A stretch of DNA of 64,000 nt from Halosaccharopolyspora lacisalsi (GTDB taxonomy: Bacteria; Actinomycetota; Actinomycetes; Mycobacteriales; Pseudonocardiaceae): NCBI RefSeq assembly GCF_014137975.1, contig NZ_JACGWZ010000001.1, positions 806,001 to 870,000 of the forward strand, given 5' to 3'. The notes under the pieces were generated by a model, which searched no databases, had not been told where the DNA came from, and was given only the letters and a program-made list of their open reading frames with translations. A program made the translations under genes and the position numbers. Positions 8,651 to 15,301 of the stretch are shown here, piece after piece. Each line of letters opens with the position of its first letter. Within the stretch, counting starts at the first letter, position 1.

Positions 8651-8866
8651 ATGGAAATTCGAAAGTTTTCAGACATGGATAAGCGTGCAAAAAAGACATT
8701 GACGACCACTTTCTTGGTGTTGATCGCAGTTGCAGTTTTTGTAGGGGTGGCAATCGGATTCTTCTGGGGTGATAATTTCTTGCTGTCACTGTTTACTGCT
8801 ATCGTGCTTTGCGGAGTTGGGGCGACTGTCTTCATTTTTATCTATTTGCGAATCCAGAAAAAATAG
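8651..8866 (+). CDS. Small two-helix membrane protein (immunity-type candidate)
   Basis: A 71-residue protein with a basic N-terminus (DKRAKK), two hydrophobic helices (about 17-37 and 42-65) and a basic end (RIQKK). Codon use is AT-rich, unlike the flanking chromosome. It is the first gene after the glycine-rich tail of the ALF protein, the place where polymorphic toxin loci keep the cognate immunity gene; membrane-acting toxins often have small membrane immunity proteins. No strong ribosome-binding site is visible for ATG 8651; ATG 8675 is an alternative. The function is inferred only from position and size. Confidence 0.55.
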   Translation: MEIRKFSDMDKRAKKTLTTTFLVLIAVAVFVGVAIGFFWGDNFLLSLFTAIVLCGVGATVFIFIYLRIQKK

Positions 8867-9027
8867 ATTTGCAACTTGACCTTCAGTGATAACTGCAACA
8901 GTAAGGTGGTTTCTGCGAGTTAGCCATGTCATGCTCGTAGTGAGCGAAAAAGAATTATTGCGAAAATCCTCGTCAATTCGATGGGCTTTCAATGGCAAGG
9001 AAAAAGGATAATTGTTACAGCTTGGCC

Positions 9028-9198
9028 TCAACTGGTGTGTGCGACACCGTCGTTGGCGAGGGGTTCGTTGAGTTCGTGGGCGACGGTGTCGAGGTAGGAT
9101 TGACTGTAGGCGGATAGATTGTTGCTTTTGGAGGAGTACTCGTGCGGCATCTGGTTGGTGTTTTCGTTTGTGTCACGTTCCCATTGGGTGCCAAGTCT
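9028..9198 (-). pseudogene. Remnant: C-terminal end of an unidentified gene (copy 1)
   Basis: On the minus strand a 56-codon stretch reads as a plausible hydrophilic protein end (GTQWERDTNE ... SQSYLDTVAHELNEPLANDG) and stops at TGA 9030-9028. An in-frame stop lies just upstream (9199-9201), so only the end survives. A shortened, further decayed copy lies at 11521-11605 in the same orientation. I do not recognise the family. The rest of 8867-9227 shows nothing I can support. Confidence 0.45.
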
Positions 9199-9227
9199 TC
9201 AACAGTTGTTGAATTGGGGGATCTGAC

Positions 9228-9722
9228 ATGAAACCATCGCGAGAAACCCTCAGTGTCATCTGGTGTGTTTCGGACGGACGCGAGGAACTTCCTGGGATTG
9301 TTCTCTACGGGTTGACTGAGCCGGGCGGATGGCACCCCCAACCCTTTCCGTACGCAACGTGGCCCCCTGAAGCGGAGTACGAGGAATCGTACCTGTACGG
9401 CGAGCAGTGGATTGTGGTCATCTGGGACGTGCGGTTGCCACAGTGGCCCAGCGCCCAGGACTGGCACACATCTCTGCGGTACACCCTGCAGCGGCTCCTG
9501 GACGGTGGCTGCGTGGTGAGCTGGCTCGGTGACGGATTCCTGTTCAACGATCCGCCCGAGCTGTTGCTTCCGGAACATATGTCCGGAGGAGTTCTGGCCA
9601 CTCTCACCTCCACAGGTGAGTACACTTGCCACTTCAACTCGGACACGCCCGTGGTGGAGATCTCCGACGAGGAAATGCTCGCCTTCCGAGGACACACCCG
9701 CGGACTGGCCGACGTCGAATGA
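9228..9722 (+). CDS. Hypothetical soluble acidic protein
   Basis: A 164-residue protein without signal peptide or membrane helix, rich in Trp, Tyr and acidic residues (PEAEYEESYLYGEQWIVVIW; LDGGCVVSWLGDGFLF). ATG 9228 follows GGGGGAT. It sits between the ALF gene and the broken spare tail, whose repeat starts 24 bases after its stop. Soluble acidic proteins in such positions are often immunity proteins of polymorphic toxins, but no motif here proves that. I do not recognise a family. Confidence 0.6.
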   Translation: MKPSRETLSVIWCVSDGREELPGIVLYGLTEPGGWHPQPFPYATWPPEAEYEESYLYGEQWIVVIWDVRLPQWPSAQDWHTSLRYTLQRLLDGGCVVSWLGDGFLFNDPPELLLPEHMSGGVLATLTSTGEYTCHFNSDTPVVEISDEEMLAFRGHTRGLADVE

Positions 9723-9746
9723 CGCACATCAATCGGTCAGCAGGTG

Positions 9747-10257
9747 GCGGCATCAGCCGATAAAGCCCAGAACGCGGCTGCCTCGGCATGCCAGTCCGCC
9801 CACGGTGCGGCGGTTTACATCGTGCGGGCACACGGCTCTGCCGCCGACGCCCACAGCTACGCCGAACAGGCCTACACCGCCGCCAACAAGGCCCGCACCG
9901 CGGCACTGCAAGCCGGCAAGGACGCCGACGCAGCAGCCGCCGCAGCAGCCCAAGCCCGCCAGGCAGAAATCGACAAACGCCGACAGGAGTACATCGACAA
10001 ACGACACAACCGCCCCGACATCACCGAACAAGACTCCTGCCAAACCTAAAAATGTTATTGGATTCGGCGCTAGCACGGTGGGTATTATTACAACACCGCT
10101 CACAGGAGGCGCGGGTACAGTAGTTGGAGTCATCGGGTATCAGGCTAGCCCTTTCGGGCTGGTATACGGATTGGAAACGGTGTTCTCGGCTTGCCAGAGT
10201 CCAACGAAAAGAAGGGAATGTGGTTTGTCGCGCTCGGAGGTGCGGCGACTTCATTGA
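9747..10257 (+). pseudogene. Orphan tail cassette: ALF-rod fragment plus alternative glycine-rich tail, frameshifted
   Basis: 9747-10028 repeats, in frame, the last 94 codons of the ALF protein's rod (ADKAQNAA ... DKRHNRPDITE). In that frame translation ends six codons later (QDSCQT, stop 10047-10049). In the +1 frame, from 10030 to the stop at 10255-10257, lies a different tail: KTPAKPKNVIGFGAS, then TPLTGGAGTVVGVIGYQAS, glycine-rich and hydrophobic like the resident tail. Skipping base 10029 would join the two. There is no ribosome-binding site or credible start. This is the layout of a promoterless spare toxin tip, here apparently broken by one base. Confidence 0.7.
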
Positions 10258-10409
10258 GTATGTTTTTGCCCATGATCACCGCCGTTCTCGGCGGAGCTCC
10301 CGATCCGAGTGAAGAGGTGCCGATTGGACGAGCAATAGTTGGAGTCGTCGGATTGATATTATTTCTAGTCGCAATCGGAAGAGTGCTGATGATAAGACAT
10401 AAAAAGTAA
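10191..10409 (+). CDS. Small two-helix membrane protein (immunity-type candidate)
   Basis: A protein of 72 residues (TTG 10191) or 63 residues (ATG 10218) that overlaps the end of the orphan tail in another frame. Two hydrophobic helices (ALGGAATSLSMFLPMITAV and IVGVVGLILFLVAIGRVL) flank an acidic loop (DPSEEVP); the end is basic (IRHKK). AAGAAGGGA lies just before ATG 10218 but very close to it, so the start is uncertain. Size and topology match the proteins at 8651, 10651 and 11305. Its position directly after the spare tail suggests it is that tail's partner. Confidence 0.55.
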   Translation: MPESNEKKGMWFVALGGAATSLSMFLPMITAVLGGAPDPSEEVPIGRAIVGVVGLILFLVAIGRVLMIRHKK

Positions 10410-10421
10410 TAACATCAATGC

Positions 10422-10435
10422 GAAGCCCTGGCTTC
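10422..10435. terminator. Weak terminator hairpin
   Basis: GAAGCC and GGCTTC form a short stem 12 bases after the stop of the small membrane gene. It is short, with no U-tract. Confidence 0.3.
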
Positions 10436-10650
10436 TCTCGGGGATACGGGATGCCAGGTATTTTCGCGCCTCGATAGCAAATTATTTGTACGGCAGTCGT
10501 ACTTCGGGTCTCGGTGGCGGGGCGTGTGCAAGGTTGACCTGTCTGGGTTAGGTGGTTTTGTGTCCGTTAGCATGCTCTTGGTTCATTCTACGTTTCCCCT
10601 TTCCGGGGTTTTCTGGCCGATGGTGTCTACGAGGGGACTGGGAAAAATTG

Positions 10651-10863
10651 GTGAATCCAGAGAGTAAAATTATCAACACAATGACGACGATGTTCCTGGG
10701 GTTTCTCATTCCGTCCGGAGGGATGTATCTTCTCCAACGGTTCAACATCGTCTCCTGGGGACCCAACGCTGGTGCCGCGGTAATGGCCGTAGGGGCGATA
10801 GTAATACTCACCGCACTTCAGGCTGTCCGTCTTTACTTTTGGCTAAAAGGAAGAGGGCATTGA
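10651..10863 (+). CDS. Small two-helix membrane protein (immunity-type candidate)
   Basis: A 70-residue protein starting at GTG 10651, which has GGGA about 8 bases upstream; the frame is open further 5' but that part does not look protein-like. Two hydrophobic helices (about MFLGFLIPSGGMYLL and AAVMAVGAIVILTALQAV) are followed by a basic tail (LKGRGH). The 240 bases before it (10410-10650) hold only the weak hairpin. Function is unknown; same size class as its neighbours. Confidence 0.55.
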   Translation: MNPESKIINTMTTMFLGFLIPSGGMYLLQRFNIVSWGPNAGAAVMAVGAIVILTALQAVRLYFWLKGRGH

Positions 10864-10937
10864 GCATGAGTAGCGGTGTGAGAATTCCTGTGGGGCGGTT
10901 TCTGCGACTGCTGGTCAACAATCAAAAGGACGGGAAG

Positions 10938-11175
10938 ATGCCGAATAAATATTACTCCGCACCCCGGGCGAACAGCGGTCCAGTACGGGCTTCTGATCGG
11001 AAGCGTAGTGGCTGTCGTTGGAATTCTGGCTATCCTGTTGGCGTGGCATGTTTTCTTTGCGTGGTGGGTAGTTTTCGTTGTTTCGATGGTGATGCTTCTG
11101 TCGGCCAAAACGCTGCGCGCCAGGAAAGTAAAGAACCATCACGCGAGTAGCGAGCCGAGAGGCCGAGAAGGATAA
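10938..11175 (+). pseudogene. Frameshifted small membrane protein gene
   Basis: ATG 10938 has an AAGGA site seven bases upstream and opens MPNKYYSAP. In that frame the sequence then loses protein character. In the +1 frame from about 10966 to the stop at 11173-11175 there is a convincing two-helix membrane protein: YGLLIGSVVAVVGILAILLA, then FFAWWVVFVVSMVMLL, then a basic end (TLRARKVKNHH). The switch falls in a run of C and G bases (10962-10968). Either one base was gained or lost or there is a sequencing error. Restored, it would be about 78 residues and match the other small membrane proteins here. Confidence 0.55.
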
Positions 11176-11304
11176 GGCGGTTTAGTGCTATCGCCGCAGG
11201 ATTTCTGTTGAATCATGGTCAGGCCGCTGAGCTGTTCCGGGTGACGATTCGCGATGGTACGTTCATGTCGAGCTGTTTAGTTAGGAGAGAACAGGAACTT
11301 AAGT

Positions 11305-11514
11305 ATGAAAACAAAAAGAAGAACCAACGGCATCATCATACTTTCCACGGTGTTCGTCGCCGCGTTCGTGCAACCTTTTGTGCAGATCGCCGCATTCGGG
11401 AGTGCAAGTCAATGGGGGACGCTTCGTTTTTGGATCTTTCAGATCGTGTACTGGAGTGTTGTCGCTGCGGCGATAGTTCTCATCGCCAATGGTAGATCGA
11501 TCAAAAAAAGATGA
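11305..11514 (+). CDS. Small two-helix membrane protein (immunity-type candidate)
   Basis: A 69-residue protein with a basic start (KTKRRTNG), two hydrophobic helices (IIILSTVFVAAFVQPFV and IFQIVYWSVVAAAIVLIA) and a basic end (RSIKKR). AGGA lies about nine bases before ATG 11305. It is the last of the small membrane genes in the low-GC island. Function is unknown. Confidence 0.55.
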   Translation: MKTKRRTNGIIILSTVFVAAFVQPFVQIAAFGSASQWGTLRFWIFQIVYWSVVAAAIVLIANGRSIKKR

Positions 11515-11520
11515 AACAGG

Positions 11521-11605
11521 GCTTGGTCTCGATCGGTGGGTGCGACACCGTCGTTGGCCGGGAGTTCGTTGAGTTTTTCGTTCGTACCACGTTCTCATGG
11601 GAGTG
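11521..11605 (-). pseudogene. Remnant copy 2 of the gene end seen at 9028
   Basis: Both copies share the 19-mer GTGCGACACCGTCGTTGGC (9039-9057 and 11540-11558) and flanking similarity on each side, but this copy lacks about 84 internal bases and has a stop where copy 1 codes Trp. The two copies are in the same orientation and bracket the segment holding the spare tail and most of the small membrane genes. Confidence 0.5.
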
Positions 11606-11666
11606 CGGAGGGGCGAAGGTGGACCGGGGCCTCGGCAAGCCCCGGTAACCACCGTAGTCGCTTTTG

Positions 11667-11700
11667 GGGGTTCACAATTTTCCCTAAAGTTGTGAACCCC
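11667..11700. terminator. Inverted repeat / convergent terminator with TTTTCCCTAAAGTTGTGA motif
   Basis: An 11-bp perfect stem (GGGGTTCACAA with TTGTGAACCCC) around a 12-base loop, between convergent genes ending at 11514 and 11719. It shares the motif TTTTCCCTAAAGTTGTGA with the long inverted repeat at 26577-26625. Confidence 0.65.
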
Positions 11701-11718
11701 GCGCCGACCCGCGTCGTA

Positions 11719-12678
11719 TCACTCGGGGAGCCAGCGCAGGGAGGTCAGGCTGCGGTTGATCGTCTGCGGGGGTACGGCTTCGGGCACGCCCTGATCGGCG
11801 ATGCCGATGAGCAGGGCGGCCTCGGCGTTGCTGGGCAGCGCGAGGATGCTGATGAACACCGACTCCGTCCCGCAGGGGCCGGGTGCCGCCGGAGTGATCG
11901 TGGCGCTGAGCAGCTGAGGTTGTCCGTTGCTGTTGCCCTCGACGCTGACCGGGGTGATCGGGTTCTTCGCGATCCCGGGCGGCGTACCGTCCTCGGTGGA
12001 CCATCCGAGCATGGCCCACTTCTGGAGGGTCTTCTCCGCGGCGCGGACGGGATCCTTCTCCTCGGTCGTGGTCACCCCCACGCGCGCCCGGTACGAGAGG
12101 TCGGCGCTGGGGCAGAAGTCCCGCTTGTAGCTGGAGAAGTTGGTCATGGAAACGCTGTCGCCGTTTTTGTTCTTGTAACCGGAGAACCGGTCGAGGCGGG
12201 TTTCCCAGCCGGGCGGGATGTCGTAGGCGATACCGGCCTCGGGCAGTGCCACGCCCTGCCACCCGGGAACCACCGCGGGGGTGTTGTGAGAGCTGGCGGT
12301 GCTCGACGGGGACGGTGACGTCGTGGTGGTCGAGGTCGTCGTGGTGGTCGCCGAGGCAGTCGTGCTCGCCTGGTTCTTGGTGTCGTCCCCTCCGACGATC
12401 ATGACCGTGGCGGTGATGACGACGATGCCCACGACGGTGATCGCCAGGGTGGAGATGAGCGCGGCCCTGCTCTTGCGGGGCGGACCGGGTGGTGGACCGG
12501 GTGGGGGTCCGGCCTGGGCTCCCTGCCACCCCTGCTGCTGCTCGAACACGCCGAAGCCCTGGTAGCCGGACTGTCCGCTCGCCGCCGGACCGGACGGTTG
12601 TCCGGTGATCGGGTCGTAGTACTGCCCGCTGCCGTACTGATTCGGCCCCCAATTACCGGAGCCACCCGGTGTCGTCAT
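11719..12678 (-). CDS. Membrane-anchored protein with proline-rich cytoplasmic N-terminus
   Basis: A 319-residue single-pass protein. Residues 1-68 are rich in Gly, Gln, Tyr and Pro (GPPPGPPPGPPRK); a membrane helix follows (about 72-94, LISTLAITVVGIVVITATVM), then a low-complexity Ser/Thr linker (about 100-130) and an extracytoplasmic domain (about 140-319) with Cys at SFCPS-like DFCPSAD and PGPCGTE. Proteins of this shape are common cell-envelope proteins in actinomycetes; I cannot assign a function. It is co-directional with the Lon-N gene upstream. Confidence 0.7.
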   Translation of the reverse strand: MTTPGGSGNWGPNQYGSGQYYDPITGQPSGPAASGQSGYQGFGVFEQQQGWQGAQAGPPPGPPPGPPRKSRAALISTLAITVVGIVVITATVMIVGGDDTKNQASTTASATTTTTSTTTTSPSPSSTASSHNTPAVVPGWQGVALPEAGIAYDIPPGWETRLDRFSGYKNKNGDSVSMTNFSSYKRDFCPSADLSYRARVGVTTTEEKDPVRAAEKTLQKWAMLGWSTEDGTPPGIAKNPITPVSVEGNSNGQPQLLSATITPAAPGPCGTESVFISILALPSNAEAALLIGIADQGVPEAVPPQTINRSLTSLRWLPE

Positions 12679-12733
12679 GCTCGTGATCCTAGCGAGTGAC
12701 GGCCGGATAACGGACGGCGAACCGGGTGAAGCC

Positions 12734-13411
12734 TCAGTTGTCGCTGGTCTGCTGAGCGAATTCGGCCAGCGGCGCCGGGATGGCGTGCAGTTCCCGCAGG
12801 AACTCGGCCTCCCGCTGGATCAGCTTGCGCACCAGTCGCAACCGGGCCAGCGGATCGGTCTCGGCCAGCAGGTCCTGTCGGTCCTCGAGGCTCAGGACGC
12901 AGTCCTCGGCCAGGGTGTAGGCGAGCTGCTCGATGTCGACCTCTCCCGGGGGGTCGTAGCTGGAGTTGCGCAGCCCGCTGCTGTGGTAGCGCTCGTGGGA
13001 GGCACGTGCGGAGGCGGCGATGCGGTCGCGCAACCGGTCGGAGTCGCTCTCGGGCTTGGTGTCGGGCAGCCACTCCACCCGGGCCATCAGGTACGGGGCG
13101 GCCTCGGTGTCGATCTGCAGGAGCCGGAAGCGGCTCTCGCCGGTGCTGCTGGCGTCGTAGCGCCCCTCGGGCAGCTGGTGGACCTCTCCGAGCAGTGCCG
13201 AGCAGCCGACGTCGTACATCGAGTCGATGTTGCCCTCGCCGACCTCCCAGCCCTGCTTGATGCCGACCACGCCGAACCGGCGATGCGGGACCACTTCCTT
13301 GAGCAGGTCCTCGACGAGCTGGCGGTAGCGCGCCTCGAAGATGTGCAGCGGCAGCGACGCCTCGGGGAGCAGTACTGTGCCCAGCGGAAACAACGGGATC
13401 GTATCAACCAC
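12734..13411 (-). CDS. Lon N-terminal (substrate-binding) domain protein
   Basis: A 225-residue stand-alone protein of the Lon N-terminal domain family: start IPLFPLGTVLLPEASLPLHI and FEARYRQLV are the classic opening motifs. The AAA+ and protease domains of Lon are absent, as is normal for this group of stand-alone proteins, whose role is poorly defined. The start is GTG 13411, with GGGAG very close upstream. A perfect 18-bp palindrome lies 11 bases ahead of the start codon and may control it. Confidence 0.85.
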   Translation of the reverse strand: MVDTIPLFPLGTVLLPEASLPLHIFEARYRQLVEDLLKEVVPHRRFGVVGIKQGWEVGEGNIDSMYDVGCSALLGEVHQLPEGRYDASSTGESRFRLLQIDTEAAPYLMARVEWLPDTKPESDSDRLRDRIAASARASHERYHSSGLRNSSYDPPGEVDIEQLAYTLAEDCVLSLEDRQDLLAETDPLARLRLVRKLIQREAEFLRELHAIPAPLAEFAQQTSDN

Positions 13412-13421
13412 GCTCCCAAAT

Positions 13422-13439
13422 TACGGGTGCGCACCCGTA
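13422..13439. promoter_or_regulatory. Perfect 18-bp palindrome ahead of Lon-N gene
   Basis: TACGGGTGCGCACCCGTA is a perfect inverted repeat without spacer. It lies 10 bases from the GTG start of the Lon-N gene and about 70 bases after the NrtR stop, which fits an operator better than a terminator. The regulator is unknown. Confidence 0.5.
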
Positions 13440-13507
13440 CGCGCCAACACCGGACCGGCGTGTGTCCGCCCCGGCTCGGCCCCGGCCCGCGTGAAATGAG
13501 GTTCATA

Positions 13508-14218
13508 TCACGCCTGATGCGGCGGGCGCAGCACCGCGAACGGATCGGTGATCCGCAGGTCGCGGGAAGTGAAGCGGAACAGCGCGGGCGGGCGTCCCCC
13601 GTTCGGTCCCGCCGCCACGGTCCGCCCGGCGGCTTCCAGCACCCCGCGCCGGGACAGCACCCGTTGCAGGTTGGTCGCCGCCACCCGGTAGCCCAGCGCC
13701 GCCGAGTAGAGGCGGCGCAGCTTCGAGACGGTGAACTCGGGCGGTGCCAGGGCGAACCCGATGTTGCTGTACGACAGCTTCGCGCGCAGGCGGTCCCGCG
13801 CGGTGAGCACGATGGCCTCGTGGTCGAAGGCCGTCGTGGGCAGGCCGTCGACGGGGTGCCACCGGGTGTCGGCGGGCAGCTCGGGGTCGACGTCGCAGGG
13901 GACGAGCCCGAGGAACGCGGTGGCCACGAGCCGTTGCGCCGGTACCCGGTGGGGATCGCTGAAGACCGAGAGCTGTTCGACGTGGCTGAGCTTGTGCACG
14001 TCGACCTTCTCCGAGAGTTGGCGTGTGACGGAGGTCTCCACGTCCTCCGCGGCGCCCAGCCGACCACCGGGGAGGGCCCAGCTGTGCAGGTCGGGGGTTT
14101 GGGCGCGCTGCCAGAGCAGGACCTGGAGCCGGTCCTCGCGGATGCGCAGCACCGCCGCGAGGACCTCGTGACCGGTGTCCCGGTCACCGTCGGCTGCCGC
14201 GGTGCTAGGGTGATGCAT
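13508..14218 (-). CDS. nrtR: NrtR family Nudix-related regulator of NAD synthesis
   Basis: A 236-residue protein. Residues about 15-150 form a Nudix fold (SWALPGGRLGAAEDVETSVT); the Nudix box is degenerate, lacking the normal REXXEE core (it ends RQLSEKVDV), as expected for a regulator that binds rather than cleaves its ligand. Residues about 160-236 form a winged helix (FTVSKLRRLYSAALG, then LSRRGVLEAAG). NrtR proteins sense ADP-ribose-type metabolites and repress NAD genes. It is divergent from nadABC and its start codon abuts a matching palindromic operator, so autoregulation plus control of nadABC is likely. Confidence 0.9.
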   Translation of the reverse strand: MHHPSTAAADGDRDTGHEVLAAVLRIREDRLQVLLWQRAQTPDLHSWALPGGRLGAAEDVETSVTRQLSEKVDVHKLSHVEQLSVFSDPHRVPAQRLVATAFLGLVPCDVDPELPADTRWHPVDGLPTTAFDHEAIVLTARDRLRAKLSYSNIGFALAPPEFTVSKLRRLYSAALGYRVAATNLQRVLSRRGVLEAAGRTVAAGPNGGRPPALFRFTSRDLRITDPFAVLRPPHQA

Positions 14219-14241
14219 GTTTTCGATTCTAAGGCGAAAAC
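14219..14241. promoter_or_regulatory. NrtR operator
   Basis: GTTTTCG (14219-14225), nine bases, then CGAAAAC (14235-14241) form a 7-bp-arm palindrome between divergent nrtR and nadA. It touches the nrtR start codon and lies 49 bases before nadA, ideal for repressing both. Confidence 0.8.
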
Positions 14242-14290
14242 CCCGCAGGGGTGATCCGGGGCTCCGGAAGGGTCCGGGGAGGAGGACGAG

Positions 14291-15301
14291 ATGGCCGCTA
14301 CGGTAGAGCGGACCGAGTCCGGCTACGTCGGCGTGACCGCGGACGCCGAGTGGGCCGCCGAGATCCGGCGGTTGGCCGACGAGCGCGACGCCGTGCTGTT
14401 GGCGCACAACTACCAGCTGCCCGAGATCCAGGACGTCGCCGATCACACCGGTGACTCGCTGGCGCTGAGCCGGATCGCAGCCGCCAGTTCGGCTGCCACG
14501 ATCGTGTTCTGCGGCGTGCACTTCATGGCCGAGACCGCGAAGATCCTCGGCCCCGACAAGACCGTGCTCATTCCCGACGAGCGGGCGGGCTGTTCGCTGG
14601 CCGACTCCATCGACGCCGAGCAGCTGCGCTCCTGGAAGGCCGAGCACCCCGGCGCGGTGGTGGTCTCGTACGTCAACACCACCGCCGAGGTCAAGGCCGA
14701 GACCGACATCTGCTGCACCTCGTCGAACGCGGTGGACGTGGTGCGCTCGATCCCCGCCGAGCGGGAGGTGCTGTTCTGCCCGGACCAGTTCCTCGGTGCG
14801 CACGTCCGGCGCGAGACGGGTCGCGAGAACCTCCACGTGTGGGCGGGTGAGTGCCACGTCCACGCCGGGATCAACGGTCCCGAGCTGACCGAGCGCGCCG
14901 AGGCCAACCCCGAGGCCGACCTGTTCATCCACCCCGAGTGCGGATGCGCGACCTCGGCGCTGTACCTGGCCGGGGACGGCACGCTGCCCGAGGAGCGGGT
15001 GAAGATCCTGTCCACCGGCGGGATGCTCGACGCGGCGCGGAGCACCGGGGCCTCCTCGGTGCTGGTGGCCACCGAGGTCGGGATGCTGCACCAGTTGCGC
15101 AGCGCCGCGCCGGAGATCGACTTCCGCGCGGTCAACGAGCGCGCGTCCTGCCGCTACATGAAGATGATCACCCCCGCCGCGCTGCTGCGCTGCCTGCGCG
15201 AAGGCGCCGACGAGGTCGACGTGCCCGCCGAGGTCGCCGAACGGGCGCGCGCCTCGGTCGAGCGGATGGTCTCGATCGGCAGGCCGGGAGGTGGCGAATG
15301 A
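14291..15301 (+). CDS. nadA: Quinolinate synthase NadA
   Basis: A 336-residue enzyme that condenses iminoaspartate with dihydroxyacetone phosphate to quinolinate using a [4Fe-4S] cluster. It shows the family's [13 protein letters not shown] start, the [11 protein letters not shown] segment with the first cluster Cys, the Cys-containing [15 protein letters not shown], the [11 protein letters not shown] motif, HPECGC, and a STGGM motif. ATG 14291 follows GGAGGACGAG. It is the first gene of nadABC; its stop overlaps the nadB start. Confidence 0.95.
   Translation: MAATVERTESGYVGVTADAEWAAEIRRLADERDAVLLAHNYQLPEIQDVADHTGDSLALSRIAAASSAATIVFCGVHFMAETAKILGPDKTVLIPDERAGCSLADSIDAEQLRSWKAEHPGAVVVSYVNTTAEVKAETDICCTSSNAVDVVRSIPAEREVLFCPDQFLGAHVRRETGRENLHVWAGECHVHAGINGPELTERAEANPEADLFIHPECGCATSALYLAGDGTLPEERVKILSTGGMLDAARSTGASSVLVATEVGMLHQLRSAAPEIDFRAVNERASCRYMKMITPAALLRCLREGADEVDVPAEVAERARASVERMVSIGRPGGGE

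Noticed and set aside
8867-9027. Possible minus-strand gene in the low-GC stretch after 8866
   Set aside because: Open frames exist because of low GC, but no ribosome-binding site, motif or conserved feature supports them.
9744-10049. Independent small gene starting at GTG 9744
   Set aside because: It has no ribosome-binding site and is simply the repeated rod fragment of the ALF gene; treated as part of the broken tail cassette.
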